A stretch of 64,000 nt of DNA, from contig NZ_CP108006.1 in NCBI RefSeq assembly GCF_036127095.1, forward strand, positions 2,046,001 through 2,110,000, given 5' to 3'. Both the position numbers and the translations under genes were made by a program. Under the pieces are notes generated by a model. The model saw nothing but the letters and a program-made list of their open reading frames with translations, did no database searches and was not told where the DNA came from. Position 1 is the first letter of the stretch. Each line of letters starts with the position of its first letter. Below, one piece after another: positions 26,419 through 36,104 of this stretch. The DNA is from Streptomyces sp. NBC_00335. GTDB taxonomy: Bacteria; Actinomycetota; Actinomycetes; Streptomycetales; Streptomycetaceae.

Positions 26419-27306
26419 GTGAACGAGTACGCGACCGGCTGGCAGCGTCGCAGCTTCACGGGCAGCGCGGCTTTCAGCCTCGCCTACGATCCCGATCACC
26501 CGAGGCTGGCCGGACAACTGCGTGACCGGCTGCTGCACGGGGCGGGCTTCGCGCTCGTGACGGGTGTCCCCGTCCAGGAGGGGACCACGGCCGACGCCCA
26601 GAGGCTGGGTGAGTCGATGCTGAGCCCCCTGGGGGAGCTCCTCCCCCAGGGAAGGGACACGGACCGGACCCTGGGCTGGCTGGTCCAGGACGAGGGCGTC
26701 TCGGCGTACACCGACGACCGCAGATTCCACGAGACGGCGTACACGTCGAAATCGCGGGGCTACCTTCAGCTCCACAACGACCGCGCCGTGACGCCGTTCG
26801 GCCACGAACCGGACTTCATCGCGCTGCTGGCCCATCGCAGGGCCCTGCGGGGAGGCGCGTCCGTCCTGGTGGACGGCCTGACCGTCCACCACATACTGAG
26901 CGAGCAGCACCCGCGTGAACTCGGGCTGCTCCACTCCCCCTTCGCCTTCGACCGGCGCCATGTGACACCACCAGGCCAAAACCCCGTCGTACACGGGCCC
27001 GTCTTCGAGCAGATGGATGGCCGGCTGCGCCTGCGGTGCAACACGACGCGCATGCGGACCGCCTCCGAACTCACCGGCGACCGTCTTCCCCCGGACCGCC
27101 GCGCCGCACTAGACGCCCTCACGCAGGTCCTGGCACGCCCCGACCTAGCTATCACCATCGAGCTTGACGAAGGCGACTGCCTGGTCATCGACGACCGGCG
27201 CATCCTGCACGGCCGCACGACCTACCAAGACCACCCGGAGCCCGCCCGTCGACGCTGCCTGGTGCGCATCATGCTCAAGCAACACGGCACCCCGCCGAAC
27301 GCTTGA
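26419..27306 (+). CDS. TauD/TfdA-family 2-oxoglutarate/Fe(II) dioxygenase
   Basis: 295 residues from a GTG with AGGGAAGGGG upstream. The facial triad is visible: LQLHNDR (His-x-Asp, about 115-119) and the distal His in RRILHGRTTY (about 265), followed by the 2-oxoglutarate Arg in RRRCLVRI. Clavaminate synthase/TauD fold. Substrate unknown; many such enzymes hydroxylate amino acids or peptides. Divergent from the aldo/keto reductase and possibly part of the neighbouring peptide locus. Confidence 0.85.
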   Translation: MNEYATGWQRRSFTGSAAFSLAYDPDHPRLAGQLRDRLLHGAGFALVTGVPVQEGTTADAQRLGESMLSPLGELLPQGRDTDRTLGWLVQDEGVSAYTDDRRFHETAYTSKSRGYLQLHNDRAVTPFGHEPDFIALLAHRRALRGGASVLVDGLTVHHILSEQHPRELGLLHSPFAFDRRHVTPPGQNPVVHGPVFEQMDGRLRLRCNTTRMRTASELTGDRLPPDRRAALDALTQVLARPDLAITIELDEGDCLVIDDRRILHGRTTYQDHPEPARRRCLVRIMLKQHGTPPNA

Positions 27307-27379
27307 CGGACCGCAGGGCGTTCAGTCGGCGGCCGGCTGAAGACGTCACGGGGGGCATGAGACGGGTCCCCCGGGGGCG

Positions 27380-28159
27380 TCACGGGCGGTAGACCTTGCC
27401 CGCCTCGGGTTGGGCAGGTGCGAGGAGCTGGGAGACGGTCACGAAGGTGTAGCCCTGTGCACGGAGTGCGGGGATGACGTCCTGGACCGCGGGGGTGGTT
27501 CCGGCGTACCGCTCGTGGAGGAGGATGATCCCGTCACGTTTCGTCTGGTCGAGGACGCGCTTCTTGATCAGGGCCGTGTCGGTGGTCTGGTAGTCCTTCG
27601 CGGTGACGCTCCAGAGGATCTGGGCCAGGCCCAGGTCTTTCATGACCTTGGACACGTCGTCGTTGGTGGCGCCGCCAGGTGGCCGCATGAGGTTGGGCGT
27701 GCGGCCGGTGGCCTTCTGTATGTCCTCCTGGACCGGTTCTATTTCCGCGCGTATCTCGTCCGGGGTGAGTTCGGTGAGATTCTTGTGCGACCACGTGTGA
27801 TTCGCTATCTCGTGGCCCTCCTCGGCCATGCGGTGCACGGTGTCGGGATAGGTATCGGTGTGCCCTTTCCCTTGGAGGAAGAAAGTCGCCGGAACGGTTT
27901 CCTGTTTCAGGATGTCCAGGAGTGCGGGCGTCGGGGCGCTGGGGCCACCGTCGAAGGTGAGGGCCACGCATTTCGCGGTGCGGCAGTCCACCGGGGTAGC
28001 GGCCGCATCGTCCGCGACGGCTGACTTGTTACGAGCGGCGGCGGGTGAGGTGACCCCGGTGAGGGTGCTGCAAGCCGTCAGGGCCGCCGCGATAACGGCT
28101 GTGAGGAGCAAAACGGCGGTCTTCGGCGTTCGGGTGGTGCGGTTCATGCTGATGATCAC
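27380..28159 (-). CDS. Polysaccharide deacetylase (NodB) lipoprotein with altered metal motif
   Basis: 259 residues. N-terminal signal with lipobox ALTAC (about 26-30), then a CE4/NodB domain. Motif 1 reads ALTFDGGPS instead of TFDDGP, so the usual metal-binding second Asp is Gly. Motif 2 is normal (HEIANHTWSHKNL), as are MRPPGG and LLHERY. The GTG start overlaps the stop of the small membrane protein (28156-28159), so the two are coupled. Peptidoglycan or chitin-like substrate presumed; activity uncertain because of the Asp change. Confidence 0.85.
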   Translation of the reverse strand: MIISMNRTTRTPKTAVLLLTAVIAAALTACSTLTGVTSPAAARNKSAVADDAAATPVDCRTAKCVALTFDGGPSAPTPALLDILKQETVPATFFLQGKGHTDTYPDTVHRMAEEGHEIANHTWSHKNLTELTPDEIRAEIEPVQEDIQKATGRTPNLMRPPGGATNDDVSKVMKDLGLAQILWSVTAKDYQTTDTALIKKRVLDQTKRDGIILLHERYAGTTPAVQDVIPALRAQGYTFVTVSQLLAPAQPEAGKVYRP

Positions 28160-28407
28160 CGGTTACCGGCGTCTGCGAGGGGGCGCAGGGTGTAGTGAAC
28201 GGCGAAGCCGAAGGCGGTGAGGCCGGCCACGAGGAGGATCAGTTGACTCAGGACCGGGCCGTAGAAGAGGTCGGCGAAGAGGAGATCCGACAGCAGGCCG
28301 GTGAAGCGGGCGGCAAGTGGCAGGCCCGCGGCGACGGCGAGGATGCCGAAGATGAGGGCCAGGGCGGCGAGCATGGGGCGGACTGCGGGGGCGGTGCGGT
28401 TCGTCAC
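28156..28407 (-). CDS. Small two-TM membrane protein
   Basis: 83 residues with two hydrophobic helices (LAALALIFGILAVAAGLPLA and LILLVAGLTAFGFAVHY) separated by an amphipathic region. GTG start with AAGGAAACACAC upstream. Its stop overlaps the deacetylase start by 4 nt. No family recognised. Confidence 0.7.
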   Translation of the reverse strand: MTNRTAPAVRPMLAALALIFGILAVAAGLPLAARFTGLLSDLLFADLFYGPVLSQLILLVAGLTAFGFAVHYTLRPLADAGNR

Positions 28408-28619
28408 GTGTGTTTCCTTGCAGGAGGGGTCAGGCCGATGGGAAACACACTAGGAAGCACGGCAGTTCGGTTTCTTCGGCAGAAAGTCGGCGATGCGTGA
28501 GTGACGAAAGGATGAGTCCCGGGCAAGGGCATACACCTTGGTATAGAGATGCGCGCGGACAGCGCGCATAAGTGATCACCGCCCTCCGGCCGGTCTCCAA
28601 CGCCGTACTCTTGACCGTT

Positions 28620-29813
28620 ATGGAATGGGGAATGACGGAGCCCGCCGCCAGGCGCCGGAGCACCGAACTGCTTGTCGCGGCCGGAAGCGCCGCGCTGTGC
28701 GTGACCGTCGGCTTCGCCGAGGCGCGCGGGTTGTCGGTGTACCCGAGGCTGTCGTCCCTTCCCCTCTCGATCCCGGGGACGGGCAGGCTGCCCATATACC
28801 TCGCAGCCCTCGTGCACTACGGCATGGTTCCGCTCGTCGGCAGCGCGCTGCTCTTGGGACGCAGGCGCCGGCCAGTGGCCGTCGCGGTCGCCCTCACCAT
28901 CCTGGCCACGATGACGCCGCTCATCCCCGCGGCCCTGGCCGCTCTGTTCACCGTCGCCTCGATGCGTTCTATCCGGACCACCTGCGCCGTCACGGCTGTG
29001 GCCCTACTCCCGCTGCCGCTGTACCTGGCCCTGCAGCCGTCCCTCTCCTCGGCCTCGCTGGCCACCGCACTGACCGGCGGCGTGCTGGTCGGCGGCGCCG
29101 TGGGCTGGGGACTGTTCCTGCGCGGCCTTCACGACCGCGGCAAGCAGGCCAGGGCACAGGCCGTCCTGCGTGCCGAGCAGATCCGCCAGCGCGAGCGCGA
29201 ATCGCTGGCCCGGGAGATGCACGACGTGCTCGCCCACCGGCTGTCCCTGCTCAGCGTGCACGCCGGAGCCCTGGAGGTGAATCCCGGCGCACCGCCCGAG
29301 CAGGTCGCCCAGGCCGTCGGCGTCATCCGCTCCAGCGCACACCAGGCCATGGAAGACCTCCAACAGGTTCTCGGCGTCCTACGCACCCCACTCCAGGCCG
29401 AGGGCGCCCGACCCGAACCTCCGCAGCCCACCCTGGGCGACATCGCGCCTCTCCTGGAGGAGTCCAGGACGGCCGGCATGCGCATCGACCTGACCGATGA
29501 GGTCCTCCACCGGTCACAGATCCCTCCAACCACCGGACGGACGGCCTACCGGATCGTGCAAGAGGCCCTCACCAACGCGCACAAACACGCACCCGGACAC
29601 GACGTACGGATCGCCCTGCGCGGCGCCCCGGGCGCGGGCCTGAGCCTGGAGGTCACCAACACGGTCCCCGCCGGGGAGGGGCCCAACCTGCCGGGCAGCG
29701 GATCCGGACTGATCGGCCTGAGCGAACGAGCCGCTCTCGTGGGCGGCGACCTCACGTACGGCCCCCACGGGGAAACCCACCATGTCCGGGCACAGCTGCC
29801 GTGGCCGGCATGA
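28620..29813 (+). CDS. NarL-type sensor histidine kinase
   Basis: About 397 residues. Four or more TM segments in the first ~180 residues, then a HisKA_3 domain with ESLAREMHDVLAHRLSLLSVHAG (phospho-acceptor His) and an HATPase domain (RIVQEALTNAHKHAPG, GSGLIGLSERAALVGG). Starts at 28572, 28620 or 28632 are possible and none has a strong ribosome site. It overlaps the response regulator by an ATGA, forming a standard pair. Sensed signal unknown. It is divergent from the deacetylase operon. Confidence 0.9.
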   Translation: MEWGMTEPAARRRSTELLVAAGSAALCVTVGFAEARGLSVYPRLSSLPLSIPGTGRLPIYLAALVHYGMVPLVGSALLLGRRRRPVAVAVALTILATMTPLIPAALAALFTVASMRSIRTTCAVTAVALLPLPLYLALQPSLSSASLATALTGGVLVGGAVGWGLFLRGLHDRGKQARAQAVLRAEQIRQRERESLAREMHDVLAHRLSLLSVHAGALEVNPGAPPEQVAQAVGVIRSSAHQAMEDLQQVLGVLRTPLQAEGARPEPPQPTLGDIAPLLEESRTAGMRIDLTDEVLHRSQIPPTTGRTAYRIVQEALTNAHKHAPGHDVRIALRGAPGAGLSLEVTNTVPAGEGPNLPGSGSGLIGLSERAALVGGDLTYGPHGETHHVRAQLPWPA

Positions 29814-30484
29814 TCCGCGTCCTGCTCGTCGATGACGACGCCCTAGTCCGTGCCGGCCTGCGCATGATGCTCGCCTCCGCTCCCGATATCGAGATCGTCG
29901 CCGAGGCGGCCGACGGCAGCGAGGTCGAATCGCTGGTGGACCGCCACGGCCCCGACCTCGTCCTGATGGACATCCGCATGCCGGGCGTCGACGGCCTGGA
30001 AGCCGCCCGCCTCCTGCGCGCACGCCCCGGCGCCCCCGAGATCGTGATGCTGACGACCTTCTCCACCGATGGCTACGTCCTGCGTGCCCTGCAGGCCGGC
30101 GCCGCGGGGTTCCTGCTCAAGCACACCCGCCCGGACCGGATCATCGAGGCGGTGCGGCAGGCCGCCGCCGGAGAGCCCGTCATGTCACCCGAAGCCCTCA
30201 GCCAACTCATCGGCACCGTCACGGCGCCCCCCGGCCCCACGGACGCACCCGCGTCGGCGGCGGTTCCCTCCCCCGACGCGCAGGAGCAACTGGGTCTGCT
30301 CGGCGACCGCGAACTCGAAGTCGCCCTCGCCGTCAGCCAGGGCAGGACCAACGCCGAGATCGCGTCGGACCTCTACATGAGCATCCCCACCGTCAAATCC
30401 CACATCTCACACATCCTGGCAAAACTCGACCTGAACAACAGGGTCCAGATCGCCCTGCTCGTCTACCGCTCCGGCCGGACCTGA
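29810..30484 (+). CDS. NarL/FixJ-family response regulator
   Basis: 224 residues. Receiver domain with acidic pocket DDD (about 8-10), phospho-Asp in LVLMDIRMPG (about 54) and Lys in FLLKHTRP (about 105). After an Ala/Pro linker comes a LuxR-type HTH (LGDRELEVALAVSQGRTNAE ... SHISHILAKL). The ATG at 29810 overlaps the kinase stop (ATGA). Regulates unknown genes with the upstream kinase. Confidence 0.92.
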   Translation: MIRVLLVDDDALVRAGLRMMLASAPDIEIVAEAADGSEVESLVDRHGPDLVLMDIRMPGVDGLEAARLLRARPGAPEIVMLTTFSTDGYVLRALQAGAAGFLLKHTRPDRIIEAVRQAAAGEPVMSPEALSQLIGTVTAPPGPTDAPASAAVPSPDAQEQLGLLGDRELEVALAVSQGRTNAEIASDLYMSIPTVKSHISHILAKLDLNNRVQIALLVYRSGRT

Positions 30485-30600
30485 ACCACCCGCAAAGAAC
30501 GGGCAAGGTGCCGAACCATGGCCGCCTTCGACGCCCGATGGTGACTCTCGTGACCTTGATCCGTTGGATACCCGGAATGTCATCTCCGGAGGAGCTCCTC

Positions 30601-30840
30601 ATGCTCAAGAAGGTCCTTGTCGCATCACTGCTCACGGCTACGGCGGCCATGGGGGCGGCTTCACCCGCCATGGCCGCTGAACCAACCCCGCCGACCGTGC
30701 GGGACGTGCCCCTCACCCGTAGCGCTCCGAGTGACGGACCCGCCGCCCCACGGGGGAACAGCTCACGGCGCTGCTCCTACGGGTTGCTCTTCAACGACAA
30801 CCGGCTTACCTGCGACTACGCGCAGTTCATCGGCGCCTAG
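30601..30840 (+). CDS. Small secreted protein (79 aa)
   Basis: Signal peptide MLKKVLVASLLTATAAMGAA with AMAAE cleavage region, then a 50-residue mature peptide with two Cys (RRCSYGLLF, LTCDYAQFIGA) likely forming one disulfide. AGGAG lies 7 nt before the ATG. No family recognised. It follows the two-component system by 116 bp. Confidence 0.65.
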   Translation: MLKKVLVASLLTATAAMGAASPAMAAEPTPPTVRDVPLTRSAPSDGPAAPRGNSSRRCSYGLLFNDNRLTCDYAQFIGA

Positions 30841-31082
30841 TCCACGGGCAGCCTGGCACGCGGGTTGCGCCTGGACAGCGGGGTTCCCAGCCGCAGGAAG
30901 GCTCTAAACGATCTAGCCGAAGGCGACGACCTGGCCCCACCCTGGGCTCGGACATGATCCGCAGCGTTGTGGCGGTCTCAGCGTCGAGGGTGCTGGAAGG
31001 GCACCCCGGGCGCCGGCCGGCAGCGGCCACGGCGACAGCTCGGAGAACACCGTCGGCCCCGGGTCGACCGTCGCGAAGGCAG

Positions 31083-32132
31083 GTGCCGGTGTTACCGATA
31101 CCAGTGAAGGCCCCACGGAGCCGCGATGCCCGGCACGTGCTGCTCAAGGCCCGGGCTCTGGTGGATCCGGAGCTGCGCGCGGCGGTCGGGAGTCTCCCGG
31201 CGCCTGCACGGAACGTAGCTGCGTACCACTTCGGTTGGAGGGACGAGCGCGGCAGGCCGAGTTCGGGCGGGGTGGGGAAGTTCCTTCGTCCCGCGCTGGT
31301 GCTACTTGCCTGCGAGGGGGTCGGTGGCAGGCCGGAGCAGGCCCTGCGGGCGGCCGTCACGGTGGAGCTCGTCCACAACATGTCCCTGATTCACGATGAC
31401 GTCATCGACCGAGATGCCCTGCGGCGTCACCGCCCCACCGTCTGGTCGGTGTTCGGACTCCCGGCCGCGATCCTGACCGGGGACGCCCTGCTGTCCCTGG
31501 CCGGGCGAATCCTGGCGGACGCTCCCGGCCACGCGGGCATGACGGGCCGCGCGTGGCTGGACGATGCCGTCCAAGAGCTCATCGCAGGCGAGTTCGCCGA
31601 CAGCACGGCCGAGAACCGCGAGGCGGTCACCCTGCAGGAGTCGGTGGCCACGGCGGAAGCGAAGACGGGCTCGCTGATCGCCCTGTCCTGCGCGCTCGGA
31701 GCCCTGGCCGGCGGTGCCGACGAGGCCAGGGTGGGTCACCTGCGCAGCTTCGGCCGCCATCTGGGGGCGGCCTTCCAGCTGACCGACGACATCCTGGGAA
31801 TCTGGGGCGACCCCCAGATCACCGGGAAGCCGTACCTGTCCGACCTGAGGTCCCGCAAGAAGTCGCTGCCGGTCGTGGCCGCGCTCGCCGCCCCCGGGCA
31901 GGCCGCCAGGGAGCTGGCCGGTCTCTACCACTCCCCCGCCGTGCTCACAGACGCGGAGCTGATGCGCGTCGCGGAGCTGGTGGAGGCGGCAGGAGGCCGC
32001 GCCTGGGCGGAGTGCGAAGCGGGCCGCCGCCTCACCGAGGCCATCGCCGGCCTGGAAGCCGCAGACCTGACCCGGACCGCGTACGACGACCTGAGCGCAC
32101 TCACCCTCATGATCACCGGCCGGGACCACTGA
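31083..32132 (+). CDS. Polyprenyl diphosphate synthase (likely GGPP or FPP synthase)
   Basis: About 349 residues from the GTG at 31083 (the frame is open from 30954; a GTG at 31104 is also possible). First Asp-rich motif LIHDDVIDRDALRR (about 102), Lys/Arg in GKFLRP (about 67) and second motif QLTDDILGIWGDP (about 236), with the isoprenyl chain-length region before the first motif. Makes the linear diphosphate for the terpene synthase at 32298-33383. Chain length cannot be settled by eye. Confidence 0.85.
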   Translation: MPVLPIPVKAPRSRDARHVLLKARALVDPELRAAVGSLPAPARNVAAYHFGWRDERGRPSSGGVGKFLRPALVLLACEGVGGRPEQALRAAVTVELVHNMSLIHDDVIDRDALRRHRPTVWSVFGLPAAILTGDALLSLAGRILADAPGHAGMTGRAWLDDAVQELIAGEFADSTAENREAVTLQESVATAEAKTGSLIALSCALGALAGGADEARVGHLRSFGRHLGAAFQLTDDILGIWGDPQITGKPYLSDLRSRKKSLPVVAALAAPGQAARELAGLYHSPAVLTDAELMRVAELVEAAGGRAWAECEAGRRLTEAIAGLEAADLTRTAYDDLSALTLMITGRDH

Positions 32133-32297
32133 GCCCGCCTGAACGCCGAGCACGGCCGTCACCTCGCGGCGCCGACCGCGTAATCCGCCCAGGCCAGAGC
32201 ATCGACACCCGACACGACCGATGCGTCAGCGCCCCCAGGGCCCCGCGAAGGTACCCACGGTCACCGAAGAACACCGACGACGCATGAGGAGTGGACG

Positions 32298-33383
32298 ATG
32301 GACGCACCTTCCCTGAACGGCCTGGTCTGGCCCACCTGGCACATCCCCTTCCCCCACCGGCAGAACCCCGTGGTGGACCAGGTCGAGGCCGCGCACCTGG
32401 AGTGGATGGACCGGTTCGCTCTGGCCCCGACAACCAAGGCAATGGAGCACTACCGCAAGGCACGCAACGTGGAGGGGAACGCCTGGTTCTACCCCACCGC
32501 CTCCTTGGAGGACCTGATCCTCCTGACCAACATGATGGGCTGGTTCTGGATCTTCGACGACCAGTTCGACGACGGCCAGACCGGCCTGGACGTCGCCAAG
32601 GCCAAAACCATCGCCTCCGGGATCATCCCGATCCTCTACGGCGCCCCCGCTCCCGCCGGCTCCCCAGCGCCCTACCAAGGCCTCGCCGACGTCGTCCAAG
32701 GGTTCGGCATACGCCTGGGCCCCGACAGCATGCGGCGCCTGGGGCGCGGCATCAGCCAGTTCATGCTGGCCTACATCTGGGAAACCGAGAACCGCTCCGC
32801 ACGCAGGTTCCCCACCCTGCGGGAGTACATCCACATGCGCGTCCACAGCGGCTGCGTCGTCCCCGTCTACGACGTCGTCGAACTCGCCGAGAACGTCTCC
32901 CTTCCCTACCGGCTGCGTGAATCGGTATGGATGAACGACTTCCTCTTCGACGCCGCGAACATCATCAACTGGCAGAACGACGTGGTCTCGCTGGTCAAGG
33001 AGAGCAACCAGCACCACGTCAACAACCTGGTGTACATCCTTCAGAACCAGAATGGGTGCAGTCTGCAAGAGGCTGTCGACACCGCCTACGGCATGGCCAC
33101 CGGCCTGAACGAGAAGATCTTCCGAGCGCAGCGGGAACTCCCCGGGATGATGGACATCTTCCGCCTCGACGACACCGAACGCGACGGCGTCCAACGCTGG
33201 TTCGACGGTGTCCTGCTGGCGCTGGGCGGCTGCATGAAATGGCACGAGATCACCCACAACCGCTACCTGCGCTACACCACAGCTCTCGACGACATCGATC
33301 GCGGCGCTCCCGGCGCCAACCCCGCCTACCTTGCCGACCTGCTCCCCAACGAGCGCATCCATCCTGGAGGAGCACCGGTCTGA
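32298..33383 (+). CDS. Class I terpene synthase
   Basis: 361 residues. Metal-binding Asp motif FDDQFDD at about 86-92 (an extra pair of Asp), NSE triad NDVVSLVKE at 227-235, effector Arg region upstream, and the C-terminal NRYLRY (RY pair, about 310). A dedicated prenyltransferase lies just upstream and a P450 just downstream, so a di- or sesquiterpenoid is made and oxidised. Not recognisable as epi-isozizaene, geosmin or methylisoborneol synthase. Confidence 0.9.
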   Translation: MDAPSLNGLVWPTWHIPFPHRQNPVVDQVEAAHLEWMDRFALAPTTKAMEHYRKARNVEGNAWFYPTASLEDLILLTNMMGWFWIFDDQFDDGQTGLDVAKAKTIASGIIPILYGAPAPAGSPAPYQGLADVVQGFGIRLGPDSMRRLGRGISQFMLAYIWETENRSARRFPTLREYIHMRVHSGCVVPVYDVVELAENVSLPYRLRESVWMNDFLFDAANIINWQNDVVSLVKESNQHHVNNLVYILQNQNGCSLQEAVDTAYGMATGLNEKIFRAQRELPGMMDIFRLDDTERDGVQRWFDGVLLALGGCMKWHEITHNRYLRYTTALDDIDRGAPGANPAYLADLLPNERIHPGGAPV

Positions 33384-33533
33384 CCGGGCGAGATGGCGGA
33401 GGCGGAGACGACTGGCCGCAGCCGGATACCCCCAGCCGCGTATTCATCCGCTCGTACGGACGGCACCACGGACTGAGATCAAGGGCTGCCGCGTCGCCCG
33501 CAAACTTCGCAATCACGCCGAAGGAAGAGGACT

Positions 33534-34931
33534 GTGCCCCTGAAGCCCCCACAGGCGACACCCGCCCCCGGATCCGCGAACAAGGGGGGAAACGGCGTCG
33601 TCACGGGCGCGCCCGCCCCTCACGCTCCGGGCGCCTGGCCGCTGGCGGGCCATGTGCCTTCCCTGATCCGCAACCCCTTGCGGTTCGTGACCTCGCTGGC
33701 CGCGCACGGCGACGTGGTGCGACTGCGGCTCGGGCCCCTGCCCGTGTACGCGCTCACCCACCCGGCCCTGGTCCACCAGGTCCTCGTGGAGGACGCACGC
33801 GACTACGCGCGGGGCCGGATCTTCGAGAAGGCCGGCCCCTTTCTCGGCGATGGCCTGCTCGCCCATTCCGGCACGGAGCACCGCCGTCAGCGGCGCCTGC
33901 TCCAACCGGCCTTCCATCGGGACCGGATCGCCGCCTCCATCCCCATGCTGCGGCAGGCCGCGGAGCGCATCAGCGCCTCATGGTCGCCGGGGCAGACCGT
34001 GGCCGTGGACCGCTCCATGAACGAGCTGTCCCTGACCATGCTCACCAAGACCCTCTTCGCCGCCGACGCGGGAGCCCGCGCCGCCACCCAGATCGAACGC
34101 GCTCTGCCGGTGCTGGCCCAAGGCCTCATCACCCGCACTCTCATGCCCGAGTGGTGGACGAAACTTCCCACCCCCGCCAACCGCCGCTTCGACCGGTCCG
34201 TCCATGACATGGGCGCGTCCATCGACGAGGCCGTCCACGCCTACCGCGCCGAAGGCCGCGACCACGGAGATGTGCTCTCCATGCTCCTGAGCACGCGCGA
34301 CCATGACGGGCAAGCCCTGTCCGACCAGCAGATCCGCGACCAGCTGATCGGGTTCGGCCTCGCCGGAGTCGAGACCACCGGCGCGAGCCTCGCCTGGCTC
34401 TTCCACGAACTCGGACGACACCCCGAGATCGAGCAGCGCGTCCACGCGGAACTCGACACGGTCCTGGGCAGCCGACCGCCCCTGTACGAGGACCTGCCCG
34501 CCCTGCAATACACCGGCCGCGTCATCACCGAAACCCTGCGCCTACACGCCCTCTGGCTGGTCATGCGCCGCACCCGCACCACGGTCCGGCTCGCAGACAC
34601 CACCCTGCCAGCCGGGGCGGAGATCCTCTACAGCGCCTACGCCCTCCACCGCGACCCCCGCTGGTTCCCCGACCCCGAGCGGTTCGATCCCGACCGCTGG
34701 CTCCCCGAACGGGCCCGACAGGTTCCCAAGGGGGCCTTCATCCCGTTTTCCGCCGGAGCCCACAAATGCATCGGTGACTCCCTCGCCTTCACCGAGATGA
34801 CGATCGCGCTCGCGGTCATCTGCCGACACTGGCGCCTGCGCCCCACCCCCGGCGTGCGCGTCCGCGAAGTCGCCCGCGGTGATGTCCACCCGAACCGGCT
34901 CCCCATGATCGCCGAGGCACGGTCCATCTGA
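33534..34931 (+). CDS. Cytochrome P450 of the terpenoid cluster
   Basis: 465 residues. I-helix GLAGVETTGASLAW (about 278), K-helix ETLRLHALW (about 330), PERF-type region FDPDRWLPE and heme loop FSAGAHKCIG with Cys412. GTG start with GGAAGAGG upstream. The head is Pro-rich and lacks a TM anchor, as usual for bacterial P450s. Genes 31083-34931 run in one direction: prenyltransferase, cyclase, P450. It probably oxidises the cyclised terpene. Confidence 0.92.
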   Translation: MPLKPPQATPAPGSANKGGNGVVTGAPAPHAPGAWPLAGHVPSLIRNPLRFVTSLAAHGDVVRLRLGPLPVYALTHPALVHQVLVEDARDYARGRIFEKAGPFLGDGLLAHSGTEHRRQRRLLQPAFHRDRIAASIPMLRQAAERISASWSPGQTVAVDRSMNELSLTMLTKTLFAADAGARAATQIERALPVLAQGLITRTLMPEWWTKLPTPANRRFDRSVHDMGASIDEAVHAYRAEGRDHGDVLSMLLSTRDHDGQALSDQQIRDQLIGFGLAGVETTGASLAWLFHELGRHPEIEQRVHAELDTVLGSRPPLYEDLPALQYTGRVITETLRLHALWLVMRRTRTTVRLADTTLPAGAEILYSAYALHRDPRWFPDPERFDPDRWLPERARQVPKGAFIPFSAGAHKCIGDSLAFTEMTIALAVICRHWRLRPTPGVRVREVARGDVHPNRLPMIAEARSI

Positions 34932-35238
34932 ACCCCGCTCAGCCTCGGCTCCTCGGGCCGCGCTGCCGTACGCGAAACCCAGGAGGTGACGTACCAGGAC
35001 AGCGGCGGCGGGCGCTCCTCGGCGGCCCGCTCGACCGCGCCCCGTACGGCGGCCAGGGCCTCGGTCGCGATGGCAGCGATCAGCTCGTCCGGGTCGCGCA
35101 GACAAGAAGCTCCTGATCAAAGGTTGCGGTGCGCGGCGGTTGATCGTCACCGGCACACTCCACCAGGCACTCCCCGCCTCCTGAACCCGACGCGTGCCTA
35201 CTGCTGTCGGCCTCTGCGTCGGCCGCACGCCAGGAAGG
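34932..35238. other. Intergenic stretch with a possible gene remnant
   Basis: Reverse-strand sequence around 35000-35105 can be read as DELIAAIATEALAAVRGAVE and following helical sequence, without a start or full-length frame. Probably a decayed fragment. No other feature seen. Confidence 0.3.
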
Positions 35239-35739
35239 TCAGTTGATCTTCACCGAGGTGATCTGGTCGTTCCAGTTGAAGGTGGCCTCTGGCCCGTACG
35301 GGACCTGGTCGGCCTTTCCGGCGGGTGCCTGGCCCAGGGTGCCGTAGGCGGTGCGGCGGCGAGCCGTGGTGGTGAAGCTGTGCCCGCTGAATTTGTGGTC
35401 CTGGTAGATCGTGACCCGGCGGCCGGTGTTGTTGATGAGGGAGGAGGCGCGGTCGCTCATGCCGTTGAGATTGGGGTCGCTGACCTTGGTCGCCCACATC
35501 GATCCGCCGGTGGCGGACTTGGGCTCCTTACTGGGGAACCCTCCCTTGGTGTTCCACTGCACGTCGTCGTAGATGCACAGGTATCCGTCCGGGCATGCCT
35601 CGTACCCGTGGCCGCCCTGGACGTAGAAGGTGTCGGGTTGCACCTCTGCGGCAGCGACAGGCCCGCCGGGCAACACTGGCGCCAAAGCGATGAGTAAGCC
35701 GGCGACGACCAGGAGCCCTCGTACGCGGTCGATGTGCAT
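35239..35739 (-). CDS. Secreted peptidase inhibitor, family I36
   Basis: 166 residues. Signal peptide (LLVVAGLLIALAPVLPGGPVAA), then a single beta-gamma-crystallin-like domain with CPDGYLCIYDD (two Cys, about 50-56), MSDRASSLINNTGRRVTIYQD and the C-terminal FNWNDQITSVKIN. This is the arrangement of the Streptomyces metalloprotease inhibitor family (I36). Divergent from the trypsin-like protein at 36105-36896. Confidence 0.82.
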   Translation of the reverse strand: MHIDRVRGLLVVAGLLIALAPVLPGGPVAAAEVQPDTFYVQGGHGYEACPDGYLCIYDDVQWNTKGGFPSKEPKSATGGSMWATKVSDPNLNGMSDRASSLINNTGRRVTIYQDHKFSGHSFTTTARRRTAYGTLGQAPAGKADQVPYGPEATFNWNDQITSVKIN

Positions 35740-36104
35740 GCTCCGATACCTCCGAAAGTGGTGAGCGCGAATCGCATGATCAACGCCACCCCGTCCAGAA
35801 GGTCACCGCGGCAGAACAGCGATTCGCCAGTGCCCCACGCCTCACGCCCCAAGGCGGTGGTGGCGGACCAGGCGGTAACCGCCTCGGGCGCCGAGATCGC
35901 CCCTTCGACAACCGGTAGCGATGCAAATGCCGGCCGCCATCAGCGTCTGGATTTGTTCACAAGAACGCGAACTAAGCCACCGCGCAGGATGCTCGGGTCA
36001 CACTCCGGCCGATCCCGCCTGCTGCCCGGCAGTGTTCGGCCAAAGTTCCTTCCTGTAGGCCAATTCGATCCCGTGAACACGCTCCGCACCATCATGATCA
36101 CCTC
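35740..36104. other. Divergent promoter region
   Basis: 365 bp between the I36 inhibitor and the trypsin homologue. No coding frame of quality and no clear palindrome seen. Confidence 0.4.
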
